Below, piece after piece: positions 1-11,499 of a DNA stretch of 64,000 nt (positions are counted from its first letter, which is position 1; the number at the start of each line of letters is the position of its first letter). The notes under the pieces were generated by a model. That model was not told the DNA's origin, did no database searches, and worked only from the letters and a program-made list of their open reading frames with translations. The stretch comes from Microbotryum silenes-acaulis. Its lineage: Eukaryota > Basidiomycota > Microbotryomycetes > Microbotryales > Microbotryaceae. Location: the NCBI GenBank assembly GCA_003665825.1, contig QPFY01000006.1, forward strand, positions 806,001-870,000, written 5' to 3'. Made by a program: the position numbers and the translations under genes.

Positions 1-2973
1 TGGACGAGGACGTCGGAGGAACTCAAGCGGGCGGTCGAGGAGCGCGCGCGCTTACTCCGGATCCGAGCCCACGTCCCCGAGATCGCTTCCGAGGAACGAC
101 TGTCGCGGCCGGTCCACTCCAAGCTCGCGGCGCGGAACTCGGATTCCAAGATCACAGCACTGCGCTTGACCAACGGAGAGCTAACGCATGACATTGATAT
201 TGCTCTTGACCACACGCAGGCGCATTTTCAGCGCCTCTACCACATCGAGCCTCGCGACCCGGACCGCGTCGCTCGACTTCGGGACGAATTCCTCGCGCCG
301 ATCAGGGCGGCGCGGACTTGCGACGACCCGCGCTCGGATCCGCTCTTTCTGCGCCGACTCTCGGAAACGCAGATCGACCTCCTCCAGCGACCGATCACCG
401 AGGACGAGGTCGTGGCCGCGATCGGGACGACGCACCCGGGGCGATCGCCGGGACCGTCGGGCGTGCCCTACGAACTCTACCAGACCGCACCCGAGGCGTG
501 GTCCAAGGTGCTGACCAAGGCCTACAACGGTTCACTCTCTCCCAAGCAGGGCCAGGGACTCGTGCGCCTCATCTTCAAGCGCCACAAGAAGAATGCCGAT
601 CGCGCCGAACTCTCGTCGTATCGCCCCATCACCCTGCGCGAGTGCGATTACAAGATCTTGACCAAGGTCTACGTCGCCCGATTGAACCAGATTCTGCCCG
701 ATCTCCTCCCGCCGCAGCAGCACGGATTCGTCAAGGACCGCCGATCGGCCGACGCTGCGCTACACCTTCGTCTCCTGGTCGAGGAACTTGGTGCGCGCAG
801 GACCGAGTTCCCCATGGCCGCGCTCTTGTCTCTTGACCAATCATCCGCCTACGACCTCGTCGAGCATGACTGGATCTTTGCCATCTTCGACGCTCTGGGC
901 GCTCCTGCCACTTTTCTTCGCGTGCTGAGGATGCTCTACTCGGGTGACTCGACCTCGGCCCGCTACATCATCAATGGTTTCCTGACGCCGCCGGTGCGAC
1001 TGACGTGTGGGCTCGGCCAAGGGGACCCGGCGTCGTCGTCGGTCTGGGACATCGTGTTTCAGCCGTTCCTGGATGCTCTACACCGTCGAAACATTGCGCT
1101 GAATCTCTCCATACCTGCACTTCATCTGTACCCACAGAGCCGCGCCATTACATCACTTGCATTTGCCGATGACGTTGTCGTCGCCGTCGCGGGCTTGGAG
1201 TCACTCAACTTGCTCGATGACCTGGCGCTCGACTGGAGGCTCGCAACGAATGGCCGGCTTAACACGGACAAGACGGTCGTCCTACCGATTGGACGTCGCT
1301 GGGACCCTGGGGAACGGTCGATCGTCGTCAAGGCCGCAGGCGAGTCGCTCGAGTGGATCGGCCTCCCCTTCGACCCCAGCGGCGACACCGAACTCGCCTA
1401 CGCGAATCTCATCGAACGCCTCGAGGCGACGCTGGAGGCGGTCCAGCATGGCTGGCTCACGCACCACACCCGTGCCTTTTACGTCAATCGGTACGCCATC
1501 CCCAAGATCCTGCACTTCCTTGCAGCCGACATCCCGCCGCCCGAAGTCGTCAAGAAGCTCGATGACATGCTCGTCGATTTCGTCCGTGGGGGCAAGGGCA
1601 GGACCAGCTACGGCAGAGACATCGTGTTCACAGCCAAGCTCAAGGGGGGACTCGGGGTGATCAGGATGCAGGACGTCGTGGACGCGGTTGCGGCACGGAT
1701 CTGGGACGTTCTTCTCGGCGGTTCCGGCGCGATTTGGCAAGGACTTGCGCGCGCAGCACTCCAGCGAGCTCAGCCCGACCTCGACCTGGCCACCGATCCC
1801 TGGCCACATCCATCCAGTCCCGTCCCCAACGACCTTCATCCCCGATGGCACGCCGCACTGGGCGTTCCGAAACATCACGACGCGCAGGTCAACCCGAGGG
1901 CCTTGACCACCGCGAACCTGCTCGCGCTGCCCACCCTGCTCGGCAGCCTCCACACCCCCATCAGAGGGAAACAGACCATCGACGCGGTTCATGTACCTGA
2001 CTACCTTCGTCTCCAGGGCTACCCGAAGGTAGCGGATCTCTATCGGCGCGAGTTGTATGCGGGTGGGGGGTTTCACCTCTGGACGCCGCCGGCGGATGTG
2101 CTCGGCGACAACAGCGAGTACGATCGACGCGGGCTCCCGCAGCGACTGGCAATCGCGGCCTGGTACCGGTTCACTGTCGATCGACACAAGAACACGCCCT
2201 TGGCGGCGGCGGTGGCGGCGGGACGGCTCAACGTGCCTCCCCGGATCGGCACCAGCGCACCGCTCGAGGCGATCCTCCCCAAGCCTGTGGCCCGCTTCGC
2301 AATGGAGCAGCGCCTTCCGGACCCAGTGCTTCCACAACAGGCGAGCCAGTACAAGCTGCTGAACATGGCTCGACCCTACACCATCCGTCGCATCCGCCGG
2401 GTCCTGAACGCGAAGGCCTTTACCAACACGCTCGGGCTCAAGGGACCACCGCAGCCGGACGATCTCAGGAGCTTCTGGAAGGCGGTCAACTCGAAGGCAC
2501 TGACGGCGAGGGAGAGGGAAGTTTGGTTCAAGCTGATTCTCCGCTTCACCCCGACGCGCAAGCTCCAGCACGAGCAAAAGCACGACACTTCTCCCGCGTG
2601 CCTCGTCTGCGAAGCGCCAGTGGACGACACCGACCATTACTTCTTCGGGTGCTTCGACTCGCGAAACGTCTGGATCGCGGCGAGGGGAGTGCTCTGCGAC
2701 GCACTCGGGTGTGACACGATCGAGGACGCCCACTACACGACACTGCAACGACTCTTTGGCCTCCCCAAGCTCAAAGCCAAACTCAGCGATCAGGAAGGGG
2801 CGGGCAGGACGATCGAGATCTTCACGGGGATGGTTTTGGAGACGATCAGCAGTGGGAGATGGAGGATGCAGAAGCACGGGACGAGGATGGAAAGCGTGGA
2901 GAGGAGGAGGGTGGTACTGGAGGAGAGGATGAAGTTGAGGGCGGGAGGAGCAAGGGGCGGGCGAGGGCAGTAG
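1..2973 (+). CDS. LINE (Tad1-like) ORF2, reverse transcriptase, 5' cut by window edge
   Basis: The frame is open from base 1, so the protein starts upstream, where an AP-type endonuclease is expected. A reverse transcriptase domain occupies roughly 480-1250: YRPITL, the LDQSSAYD block, [13 protein letters not shown] and the catalytic FADD. The C-terminus carries a zinc knuckle (CLVC ... H ... C, about 2610-2650), usual after the RT of fungal Tad1-clade elements. It would reverse-transcribe element RNA at a nicked target. No internal stop or frameshift is seen over 2.97 kb, so this copy may be young. The segment around 55-170 aligns by eye with the minus-strand LINE at 14.0-15.4 kb (shared RIRAH.PE motif), so the two are related families. 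The first ATG is irrelevant because the true N-terminus is outside. Confidence 0.9.
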   Translation, partial: WTRTSEELKRAVEERARLLRIRAHVPEIASEERLSRPVHSKLAARNSDSKITALRLTNGELTHDIDIALDHTQAHFQRLYHIEPRDPDRVARLRDEFLAPIRAARTCDDPRSDPLFLRRLSETQIDLLQRPITEDEVVAAIGTTHPGRSPGPSGVPYELYQTAPEAWSKVLTKAYNGSLSPKQGQGLVRLIFKRHKKNADRAELSSYRPITLRECDYKILTKVYVARLNQILPDLLPPQQHGFVKDRRSADAALHLRLLVEELGARRTEFPMAALLSLDQSSAYDLVEHDWIFAIFDALGAPATFLRVLRMLYSGDSTSARYIINGFLTPPVRLTCGLGQGDPASSSVWDIVFQPFLDALHRRNIALNLSIPALHLYPQSRAITSLAFADDVVVAVAGLESLNLLDDLALDWRLATNGRLNTDKTVVLPIGRRWDPGERSIVVKAAGESLEWIGLPFDPSGDTELAYANLIERLEATLEAVQHGWLTHHTRAFYVNRYAIPKILHFLAADIPPPEVVKKLDDMLVDFVRGGKGRTSYGRDIVFTAKLKGGLGVIRMQDVVDAVAARIWDVLLGGSGAIWQGLARAALQRAQPDLDLATDPWPHPSSPVPNDLHPRWHAALGVPKHHDAQVNPRALTTANLLALPTLLGSLHTPIRGKQTIDAVHVPDYLRLQGYPKVADLYRRELYAGGGFHLWTPPADVLGDNSEYDRRGLPQRLAIAAWYRFTVDRHKNTPLAAAVAAGRLNVPPRIGTSAPLEAILPKPVARFAMEQRLPDPVLPQQASQYKLLNMARPYTIRRIRRVLNAKAFTNTLGLKGPPQPDDLRSFWKAVNSKALTAREREVWFKLILRFTPTRKLQHEQKHDTSPACLVCEAPVDDTDHYFFGCFDSRNVWIAARGVLCDALGCDTIEDAHYTTLQRLFGLPKLKAKLSDQEGAGRTIEIFTGMVLETISSGRWRMQKHGTRMESVERRRVVLEERMKLRAGGARGGRGQ

Positions 2974-3631
2974 AGGCTGGGTTCGATTTCCCCCCACCAT
3001 CCCACACACACACACACACACACACACCACATCACACTTCCTCTTCCAAAACTGTATACTAAATATCTTGCTTTCATCTTTCATCTATTACAGGTCTGCT
3101 TTCGTTGCTCATGGACCGGCTCGCGATTTGGGATTGACTCGACGGTGGCTCGCGCTCTTTGGCTTCGGGGTTCTGAGTCAAGGGAGGGATCAGCAGACAC
3201 AGGCAGAAAGTCGGCTTTGAGGGGCCAGGGACTGCTGAGGTGGAGGTTTTGAGGGGCCTCCACCGCGTCTTGCTGTGACCGAGCATAGACTTGGGGCTTC
3301 GTGGGTCAGGGTAGTTGCGTAGTCGCTCTCCTGTCTTTGTCTCGACCGAGTTGGGAAGTGGGTGCGGGGTGGGCCTCTTGTCGTTAGTAAATCGTTTTAT
3401 TACTCTTTCTCTTTCTCTCTCTCATTCGTCTCCTGGGGGGGAGCAACCGCTTGGCTGGGGCACTTGAATCCCAAGTATCGGATTGGTGGACACCGGCCCG
3501 TTTCTCGCATCTTGCGGGCGGTTTGTGTTATCATCGTCGACTTCCATCTAGTTTTTCCGTAGGCCAAATAGGGGGAACATGAACTGGGGGCAATATGATG
3601 AACAAGTTCTACCAAAAAAAAAAAAAAAAAA
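2974..3631 (+). mobile_element. LINE 3' untranslated region and poly(A) tail
   Basis: Non-coding sequence after the LINE stop codon, holding a (CA)n tract, a CT-rich stretch near 3400-3425 and ending in an 18-base A run at 3614-3631. An A tail on the coding strand is what target-primed reverse transcription leaves, so I take 3631 as the element end. No other gene is seen here. Confidence 0.6.
3004..3028. repeat. (CA)n microsatellite
   Basis: About twelve uninterrupted CA units within the LINE 3' UTR. Confidence 0.95.
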
Positions 3632-3712
3632 TCGCTACTAATCTAAAGAAAAAATTGACGATGAGTGTTCCGAATACGCTTTATACACAATGACAGCATT
3701 TATAAGATTGGA

Positions 3713-5699
3713 CTAGGTGCGGTGGCGCGCGAGGTGCGGTGGCGCGCGGAGCGCGCCACCTCCCACCGTAACCGTTGACCCGCTGCAATGTGATGTACTT
3801 TGCTGCAACAGCTGCGGTACAGCTGCGGTACTGTTGAGTAACGGAAGCCTAGTGGTTCAAGTCGGGAGAGGACCGTGCGACGACGATGAAATGTACAGAG
3901 CCTTCATTTCATCACTGAACTCTTTTTTTGTTCTCTGGGAGCCCGATGATGGGCTCAGACCGTCGTCGAGACCGCAACAAAACGGGCTGTCCAGCATGAT
4001 CTCCTGTGAGAATGATGGCCTCGAGCACGCGGGTGTGTAACCGAGTTGACAACCTTTGAATTTTGCAGTGTGCAACGCCCTCCCGGCGATGTTGAGACTC
4101 TGAAGGTACTCGATCAAGAACAGTGATTCGTCTTCGTTTTCGACCGAATCCGCGCTGTAGAACGTTTGAGCGTCACCCGGCAGCAGGTCGAGCACCATGT
4201 CGTTGATCTGATCCACCTGCGAATTTTGGGCGCCAGAATTGCTCGATCTCGGAAGTATTCGACTTTTCTGCCTATTGACATATTGTCCAGTTCGAGCGCG
4301 GGGACGGGATAAACGTGTCTGATCAACCCGGATCTGTTCCTCGTGGTCGCCGGCAGGAGAAGCTCACGTGGGAGCGCGATAGAGTCTTCTGTTTTGTTCG
4401 CCGAGCCATCTCCAACTCCTAAGAGCCAATCTGCAAAGTCCTGTGCGTTTGCCCGTTCCGTTTCGGTCACGAATCCCCTGTGATGTTACAGTCCAACCGG
4501 TCAGTTAGTCATGCTGCCCTGCGCTGTGCTGTTGAAAGATTGGCACACGCCTACCAACGCGACGGTCACTCCACCGAACCGAGCCGTTGAGGATCTGCCA
4601 CGGGATGGTGAGCCGCAATTCACGGAACCAGAGCCTGTTTTCTTGCGTGATTCGTTACAACTATCAGTATTCTTGCTGTTGTCCATCTGTAGCAATGGCA
4701 GTGAAGACTCACATTTAGTGTCCCAATGACCCGGATTCTCAACCGTACGAAGTCAATCCTTCCGCTGTGTCACTGACGTCCAATGTCTGTTTTTCGCATC
4801 AGTTATTCCGTTATATCTAAGACTGCACAGCCATGTCAAGTCATAACTCACGCATGCAGTGTCACCAGCTGATGGTGAAGAAACAACTCGAGGGTTGACA
4901 TTCAAAGAGGACGTGTTGAAGGGAATTGCTGCTTGGTAGTTTTCCATTAGCTCCTGAGCAATCCCACACCAAGAGCACAGTTCATGAAGTTACTTACTCG
5001 AATCCGTAGCTATGCTGCATGCGGCAGCCATTTCTTGAGAAAACTTGTCCCGTACTCGTTGCAGAGCTTCCACGACGACCCCTTCGGGTGTCGCGAGCTC
5101 GAGGTGGCGATGGGTAAGGTGTGAAGAGCAGGAGGGAGAAAGATGGAGAAGCCTGCGCCTCAGTTTAAACCGGGCTCATAGAATGTCGCGGAAGGCCGCG
5201 GAACGTCGTGGAGTGAAGCCCAGTGTCGGCAAGCGGTGACACGCTGGCGGGGCCCCTAACGGCGGAATTGGCGCACTGGCCGACATTACCCGAGGTCTGG
5301 CATAGATTTCGGCAGTGGCAGGAACTGGATGATTGAAGGAACTACGATACGATGTGGTAGACACGCAAGACAGGTCGTTTCAGTCTGCTTCGGGAAGCAG
5401 AGAGTCATGTGCCAGGCTGCTTTGATGGAAAATGGAACCTCGGCGAACGTTGGAACCTCGGCGAACGTAGGCGAAACGGTCTGTGGCTGGCCGACCCTTT
5501 CTGAAACAGCGCTAGCTGGCTCAGGGGACACGCTGGACCGAGAGCTGTTGCAGTAGCGAAACTATTATGACGTCACGCCACATGGTTTGTCTTTTGGTTT
5601 GTCTTTCGTTCTTTGACGTTCTTTGTCTCCCGTTACGTCTTTAGTAGATAGTAGAATAGTAGAATAGTAGAATAGTTTGTAGATAGATAGTTTTAAGGA
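3713..5699 (-). mobile_element. Helitron H1, non-autonomous, about 2 kb
   Basis: Both ends are visible on the minus strand. The 5' end is TCCTTAAAACTATCT at 5699, preceded by A. The 3' end is CTAG at 3713, followed by T and preceded by a GC-rich hairpin (GCGCGC arms). 5'-TC, 3'-CTRR, a subterminal hairpin and A|T insertion are the defining Helitron features. Inside are pieces of the Helitron Pif1-like helicase on the minus strand (4470 to 3860: the stretch starting [16 protein letters not shown], then [17 protein letters not shown]), interrupted and frameshifted. A copy of the Rep start module lies around 4610-4700. The last 17 bp of the terminus are duplicated in tandem (3715-3731 and 3732-3748). 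It cannot encode a working protein and would depend on an autonomous copy. Confidence 0.85.
3857..4470 (-). pseudogene. Helitron Pif1-like helicase fragment in H1
   Basis: Two overlapping minus-strand frames encode parts of a Helitron helicase: residues around [19 protein letters not shown] followed by [20 protein letters not shown]. The conserved NLDPAAGLCNGTRL block present in H2 is deleted here, and the two pieces are out of frame, so it is a relic. The same segments occur in H2, H3 and H4. Confidence 0.75.
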
Positions 5700-5868
5700 T
5701 TTTGAGGACCCAAAATCCTGAAAATCGTCGAGGCGCATTGCAAAAAATTGACATTTGGGACGAAACACACGTTTTGCCCCCGAGGCGCCTTTGCAGATTT
5801 TGACATTTTTCCCGTGGGTCGGGCCAATTTTGGCCTACCCTGAGCAGCCTACGGCATGACTGGGCCCG
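5700..5868 (+). repeat. Repeat R2 copy 1
   Basis: This segment matches the reverse complement of 21815-21966 closely (GAGGACCCAAAATCC, GAGGCGCATTGCAAAAAATTG, CCTGAGCAGCCTACGGCAT). It contains two AGGCGC words spaced by A/T-rich TTGACATTT stretches. Helitron H1 ends exactly at its left edge. No coding potential is seen and the class is unknown. Confidence 0.7.
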
Positions 5869-5919
5869 TTTGCCTTCGCTTCGAGACGCGCTTCTCGCGA
5901 TGGCTCGCGCTTAAACAAG

Positions 5920-6180
5920 TCACTACACATGGGTGCGCGAGAATTATGGCACCCTTAAGGCATCCCTACGGCTCCATATGGCCGCGGCATACGGCCTTCC
6001 TAAACATTTAGGCGAATAGCCATATGGCCCATATATGGCCAGCCCATAGGGCACGAATACGTGCGAGCCATATGGCAGCCATAGGTCGATTTGATATAGC
6101 CTCCCGAAGGAAGCCATAGTGGGACGATAGGGTGGCCCTACTGGACGCAATGTGGTACACGTAGGGTATGAATGAGGAGA
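5920..6180. repeat. Mosaic of short palindromic words (CCATATGG, CCTTAAGG, CATACGG), copy 1
   Basis: A dense run of 6-10 bp palindromes or near-palindromes (CCATATGG, CCATATATGG, CCTTAAGG, GCCATAGT, CCCTAC) with no fixed period. Its edge (CTACACATG...GCGCGAGAATTATGG) matches, inverted, the edge of the similar block at 11.1-11.47 kb. Not a classic satellite or microsatellite; nature unknown. Confidence 0.6.
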
Positions 6181-6846
6181 CCAGGTGGACGCTGTAGTAA
6201 TGCTGGACCAGGTGCTGTAGGTACATATTGCTTTCTTCTTGCTCCTGTAGACTTATCACACAAAGCAACACTCATTGCAAACACTAAAAACATGTTGATA
6301 CAAGTCTAAAAACCCCCGTTATATAAGTCTCAGAAAGCCCCACCCATGGTCCACCCCGACTCCACCCCAAGTCGCGCCCGAGTCCCCTTGCACACGTCGA
6401 ATGCTCCAGAGAGCTTGTTCGATAGCGCGTTGCTTAGGGTTGCCCGTCCTCGATCTGCTTCTCATCTTTGGTGGTCTTGGGTTTCTTCTTCTTCCTCGCC
6501 TTTCCCGAATTTTCACCCATCTCCTGGACTGCGTCCTGTGTTCGCTCCGGGGATCGTTCGTCAGTCCAAGTTCGGCATGTGGTCGACTGAGGGCGCCACT
6601 CACGGCTACTCGGCTTGCAAAGCTGAGGTTGCTCACTGGGTCATCGACGACTTCGGAACAGACCGCCTGAATTATGTGGTCGCAGAGGGTGTTGTGGCCA
6701 TCCGTCCGGATGCCGGAATGTCGCTTCATCTTCGATGTGACCATGTCGAAGAGGAACCTTGTACGCACCAAGAAAGTCGCCCAAGTGTCAGCATATTCGA
6801 TTATGCCATGTATCTCACCATGAAGCATGAAGCTCACGCTTGATGA
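6181..6846. other. No supported gene
   Basis: Both strands are open for about 165-172 codons between 6319 and 6843, with no recognisable domain on either. I cannot decide which, if either, is coding. AT-rich TATATAAG at 6321 is the only promoter-like word. Confidence 0.4.
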
Positions 6847-8790
6847 TCAAATCCCCCAATCCCTCTTGTAGCCGCCCGCGAGGTGGTGTGCTGTCGCGGC
6901 GTCTGTGGCGAGGCTGTCACCATAGCGTTTGAGCTTGTTCGCGAAGCTGTTCGCCTTGGAGTCCCTTGGGTTGAGGATGTTTGGCGCCTTCATCGCCTGC
7001 CACTGGTATGGTGATTACAAGCGCAGGTCAGGATCGAGGGTCGAGGCGGGCTCTTTATATATACGCACCAGTATACTCCACCAGGTGATGTGTTCCTCCG
7101 TGATTGCAACCTGTTGGCCTTTGTACCATTGCTGCATGGTACGGCCGAGAGTAATTTTGTCCTTTTGAGCTTTATTGATGTGGGAAGAGTTATAATTTTG
7201 TCAGGACCGCTCGGAGACCACAAGACGCGAGGCGTCTGCTCACGTGTCGGAGGAGATCACTACGACCCTGCACCAACAGAGCCGGAATGTTTGAAAGCAG
7301 GTTGTGGCGGAACGTGAGATTCTTGTTGTACGCTTCGGTAGGGACGATGCCGCTTTTCGTCAAGACCATCTGCGGGTGATGAAGCCTGTATGAGACAATC
7401 GTGCGCTGGTACCGAAGTGAAGGTCACGTACTGCAAAAGACTCGGCCGAGGCCAATTGCTTGTAAAAGAAGGGGGTAGCCACAAAGATCTGTACCACGGG
7501 GAGGAGTCGGTTCTGCCAATGGTTGTGGAATACGTCTCGTCAGTTGAATCTATGCTTCGCGTCCTCACGCGTGGAGATCACACGTACCTTAAGATGGTCG
7601 ATGCTTGGCGTGTTGATGAACGTGATCACTGGTTCGAGCATGGCACGTAATGCCTGGAGGTCGCGCCGTATCTGGCCAAGCTGATCATCAAGGCTCTTGG
7701 CATCGGGTTCTTCGGTCGAGATTTGTAAGATTGGCAGGCCAACGACGGTCGATGCCAGAGAGCAGTGGGTCATGACTCTTGTCAGTGGCGCGAAGCGTGG
7801 CGGATGATCGCATCGGTCACAGCTCACCTTGCACGGGTTATCGAATCGCGCCTTTCGACTGGCGAGCACAGACCTGCATGAGACGCAATGGCAGTCAGCA
7901 GGATGCGGGTTCGTCTCAAGGCACACAAGAGCGCACCTCGAACGTGTCGTCGGGTTCGTCGTCTACGTCCGAGCAGACGACCTTCGTCTTGGCTAGTTTG
8001 GACCAATCTTCACCTAAGGCCGTCTCGGATGGTACGTTGCCATCCTTATCACTGCCGTCCCCGTCACCAGAAGTATCAGAGCTCTGTGCGGGTTTACACT
8101 TCGTCAGTGTCGTCTTACTGCTAGACTAGAGGAAAGCCAGGCCGGGCTCGGACGTACGTCGGATTCCGAGCTTAGATTCAAGCGAGAGGAAGATGAGTCG
8201 GGCTTGGTATCGACCTTCTGCACGCCCAGGCGTTCCCGATTGGCGGGAGGTTTAGCTTGAGAGATTTAGCACTTAGACGAGTATCTGTGATCGACCTTAC
8301 CTCTGATTCTGTATTGACCTCATCGACCTCGTCGGCAACTCCCCAGGCACGTTTGCGCTTGGTTCCGTTCTCTGAGGGAGCCTGTTTGCGCTGCACCTTG
8401 AACAAACGACAGGACATCAGTCGAGACTAAACCAGATCACAGAGTCGCAATCTCAGCTTGCGCGACATACCACCGAGTCTTCGAGGTTGAGGCCATGCGA
8501 TGCTTCGGGTTCGAGATGCGTGGAGGCCGCGTGGCGAGCGGATGGGCCGACATCGGCGACATGGCGCTTTCCATCAGAAATCGGCTCAAACAGAAGTGAG
8601 GCACTGGTTTTCGCGGTAGTGGTGCCAGTCGTCAAGGTCTTCGTGTGAGGGGTGGGGACGCCAAGTAGCGGCGTGATGATGGTGGGGATCGACGTAGTGG
8701 TAGTGTCGTCCGCAGGCTCATCTTGGGACTTCTTGGCTGGGTCCTCGTTGGTCACGTCTTTTAGTGAATTACCCGTAGTCTTGGGAGCTG
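6847..8790 (-). CDS. Spliced hypothetical gene of unknown function (start not found)
   Basis: I do not recognise the product. On the minus strand a chain of short exons can be joined with GT-AG introns in consistent phase. It begins with a Ser/Thr/Pro-rich exon near 8770 (SLKDVTNEDPAKKSQDEP), then Lys/Glu-rich exons (KRKRAWGVADEVDEV; KVDTKPDSSSSRLNL), then an exon with VCARQSKARFDNPCK flanked by a canonical acceptor and GTGAGC donor. A helical segment (SLDDQLGQIRRDLQALRAML) follows, and a C-terminal exon reading WQAMKAPNILNPRDSKANSF ends at a stop at 6847. The cysteine-basic segment vaguely recalls half of a fungal Zn2Cys6 finger, which is not enough to name it. It lies just downstream of the Ulp1-like gene in the same orientation and could be its partner in a decayed transposon. 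Confidence 0.45.
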
Positions 8791-9163
8791 CCACCTTCTA
8801 TGCTTCGTTTGGGGTCGTCGAGCAGGCGCACGCTGGAGTGGACGTGTCGGTCAGCCGGTGTCGACCCAAGTCTAGTGGAGGTCGCCAGAAAAGGTCGAAT
8901 CGAGCACGTGGGGTATGATCTTGAAGCACAGCGGTGAAAAGGACCTACCATGATGTCGGAGGCAGCGCCTCGAGCGCGAAGACGCCTGTGGGTGATCGGA
9001 AGTGTGTGGTACGACGTCAAGAGGCGAATCAGCCGAGGCCACGCTCGCAGCCCGGGCAAAATTAGCGCAAGGCCTGACGTCAGCCCGCAGGCCGCTGCGT
9101 CGCAGCAGGCTCTACTACTGCCCGATCCAAGGCCTCGGGCGCTGCAACCCGTTTGACTGACGC

Positions 9164-10334
9164 CTAGTGGAACTGTGGAACGTACGACGGGTTCAATGGA
9201 TCACGATCGTCATGAGTGGTTTGCGTGTGCTCTTTGGGCATCTTTATCAAGACGGGGGCTTTCCCCGTGACCTGAGCCTCGATCATGTCGACAGCGCGGC
9301 AGAATTGACGGATTCGCGATAGAGCCGCGTGCGTTGGATCAAACGCCTTCTCGTGTACGAGTTCGTGTTCGACGACATTCACAATGGCAGGACCGCACGA
9401 GAAGGTATCTTGTTGTTGAGGTGCCCTTGTCGTCGTACCGTGATTCACATCGATGTTGAAATTAAGTACTTTGAAAAGTGCCTCCAGAGCGTTTAGAGCG
9501 GCGACCGTGAGCTTCCTTGAGGAAAGTGAACTGTGGGGAGCGTCCGTCCTCCTTCGTATACTGGCGGGGCTTGAAGAGCGGAATCTCTTTTTCCAAGTTG
9601 GCCAGAAACTTTTTGACGGAAGACGCCGCAGGAAAACCCTGCACGCCGACTCAAGGCCTTGGCGAATGCAAGCATGTCGTCCAGCTCTTGCACGCCGACC
9701 CGGCGTTTGTGGGATCTGAGAAACACGACGATTATCATCATCTATGTTCGCAAGGGGGTCAGCTCCTGGCCGATCGCGTGATTCCGGAGCAACGAGAGTA
9801 GATCGGCGCACGTTCTGACTGGGGAAGGGATACCAGAGATGCGACGAATCGGGCACGCTTGTATGTGCACGCCCAGCCGTGTGCGCATCGCGCCGGGGGT
9901 GCCTGTCACCACAGATACAGACAACAAGTTGGGCAATACTTGCGTTAGTGGCAAATTCACGAGAGGCATTGCATCATTGCTCGTCCCCACTCACTGGTGG
10001 AGCCCGCAGTGGCCCAAGTCTGCGCCCAGTCATCCGACTTTTCTTCCTCCGCCTCGCCATCGATCTCGACCTCGCTGTCGGACTTGGAGCCAGTGCCCTG
10101 GGGATAGGGCGAGCAGTTGCCTTCTGGCAGGAAGAGGGCGTGGTCGAGAGCGGAATCCTCGTGATCGCTTGGCAGGGACGGACCGGAAGCAGGCACGCTT
10201 TCAGACGACTTGATGATCTCGCCAGCGACAGCAAGCAGAGAGTGGCCTACTGTTCCGGTCTCTGCCGGATTTTCATTGAAATCGACCAAGTCCGCCTCGT
10301 CGCTGCTCGAGAGCGCCTGAGGCGTGGGTTGCAA
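9164..10334 (-). pseudogene. Ulp1/C48-type cysteine protease-like gene, partial or broken
   Basis: The C-terminal exon (about 9520-9164) reads LTVAALNALEALF, then PQQQDTFSCGPAIVN. The Gln...Asp.(F/Y).Cys-Gly pattern is that of the oxyanion Gln and catalytic Cys of Ulp1 (SUMO protease, C48) enzymes. The preceding His-Trp block was not found, so the domain may be incomplete. Upstream exons include an acidic, Ser/Glu-rich segment (10334-9990) and, in an overlapping frame at about 9640-9540, a module FPAASSVKKFLANLEKEIPLF. That module resembles one at about 39.2 kb, at the front of the large transposase gene. Ulp1 genes are carried by several eukaryotic DNA transposon groups, which fits. Frames overlap and shift, so I treat it as degenerate. 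Confidence 0.5.
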
Positions 10335-11099
10335 TAGCCGGTTGGTCCAATTGACAGCGGGATCGGCTCGACTGTTGTACGCGTCGAGGTGCTTCTTGGT
10401 CGTGGCGTGTCGAACGGCGCGACGATACTACATGCGCTCGCCAGCACAGTACCGGCACACATAGCCGGCAGAAGCTCGCTGAGAGGACCATTCCAAAACA
10501 AAGTCTGTGGATGATGGCGATGAGGATGATGACATGATGAAAGTGTTCGCGTCAACGCGACTGCGAGCCGGCGGCCGGGCGTGGGTCCGATTGCCGCAAG
10601 GAGTCGCTACCACCCAGGTCGGCCGGGAACCATGACGTCGTTAGCACCCACCATTCTCCATGACTTGTTCCAAGTCCCTCGACTGAACGGACATCGTGTT
10701 CGCTGTCGAGGGGTGTGTTGTGCCCGGGATTGTCAAATGGGCAAACGAAAGAGAGGGTGGGGCTCCGCGAAGGCGCCAGGGCCGCTCCAGCTGGCTCCTC
10801 TCGCCTCCTCTCTCACAACCGGTCGGTCTCAGCCACCGCTCCCGGCACGGCCGGAGCCACCCGCAAGCCGCAGACAAGCTCCGAGGGACCGAGTCGCCCC
10901 TCGGAGGCTGCTCGGCCTCGTGCGCCTAATAGGCGGACGTTGAGCTTGAGAATGCAAGAAAACTTAGTCGTGTGACACAAGAGTGGAAATCCACTGTACA
11001 ATGATCAGCCCTGTAGTAGACCGGAGTGCTATCTGCGACCGAACGCGACTCTTGGCCGACAACCATGCATGGCTTCCCTATGGCAGCAAATTTATTCTA
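10335..11099. other. No recognisable gene
   Basis: GC-rich sequence with several overlapping short ORFs on both strands and none convincing. Near 10575-10600 a GTGGGTCCGATTGCC stretch resembles a tRNA T-arm, but no matching acceptor or D-arm is present. Confidence 0.4.
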
Positions 11100-11465
11100 C
11101 TGTAGTGCGACCTCATCGAGCCCGTACGGCATCCCTCCGTGTGCCATATGGCTCGTCGTTATAGAGCCATAAAACGATCCCTATCGCTCCCATATGGCTG
11201 CACGCCGGCCGCCATAGGGCTCCCCAACCCCGATGCCTGAAGGATCTTCCCGATGGCCGCCGTATGAAAGCACTACGGTGACCGTATGCGCGCGCTAGGG
11301 GGAGATCCTTATGGCCCCGCCGTAGGGAGGCGCTAGAGAAGCCCTACGGAGGCCTTAAGGATTTTATTCTTATCGAGGCATTACAAAATGCCTTATGGAA
11401 TCCCGAAACTTGCCGTACGGGCCTCATAGGGCAAAGGCTTCCTTATGCCCTCCATAATTTTCGCG
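11100..11465. repeat. Mosaic of short palindromic words, copy 2
   Basis: Same texture as 5920-6180: CCATATGG, CCGTACGG, CCTTAAGG, CCCTACGG, CCATAGGG and similar words packed side by side. It ends in CCTCCATAATTTTCGCGCGCGCATGTGTAG, read in two pieces, the inverse of the other block's edge. No coding potential. Confidence 0.6.
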
Positions 11466-11499
11466 CGCGCATGTGTAGCCATTTTCGGTAATTACTTGA

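Noticed and set aside
1282..3084. 600-codon minus-strand ORF
   Set aside because: Antisense of the LINE reverse transcriptase; GC-rich codon bias keeps the opposite frame open. It ends in a Val-Cys repeat that is just the (CA)n tract.
6319..6843. Overlapping 165-172 aa ORFs on both strands
   Set aside because: No domain, repeats or splice logic favour either.
7830..7930. Zn2Cys6 transcription factor call
   Set aside because: Only one half of a Cys cluster is suggested by the exon; the six-Cys pattern is not completed by any splice I could make.
10560..10620. Possible tRNA gene
   Set aside because: A T-arm-like word is present but no acceptor or D-arm can be paired.
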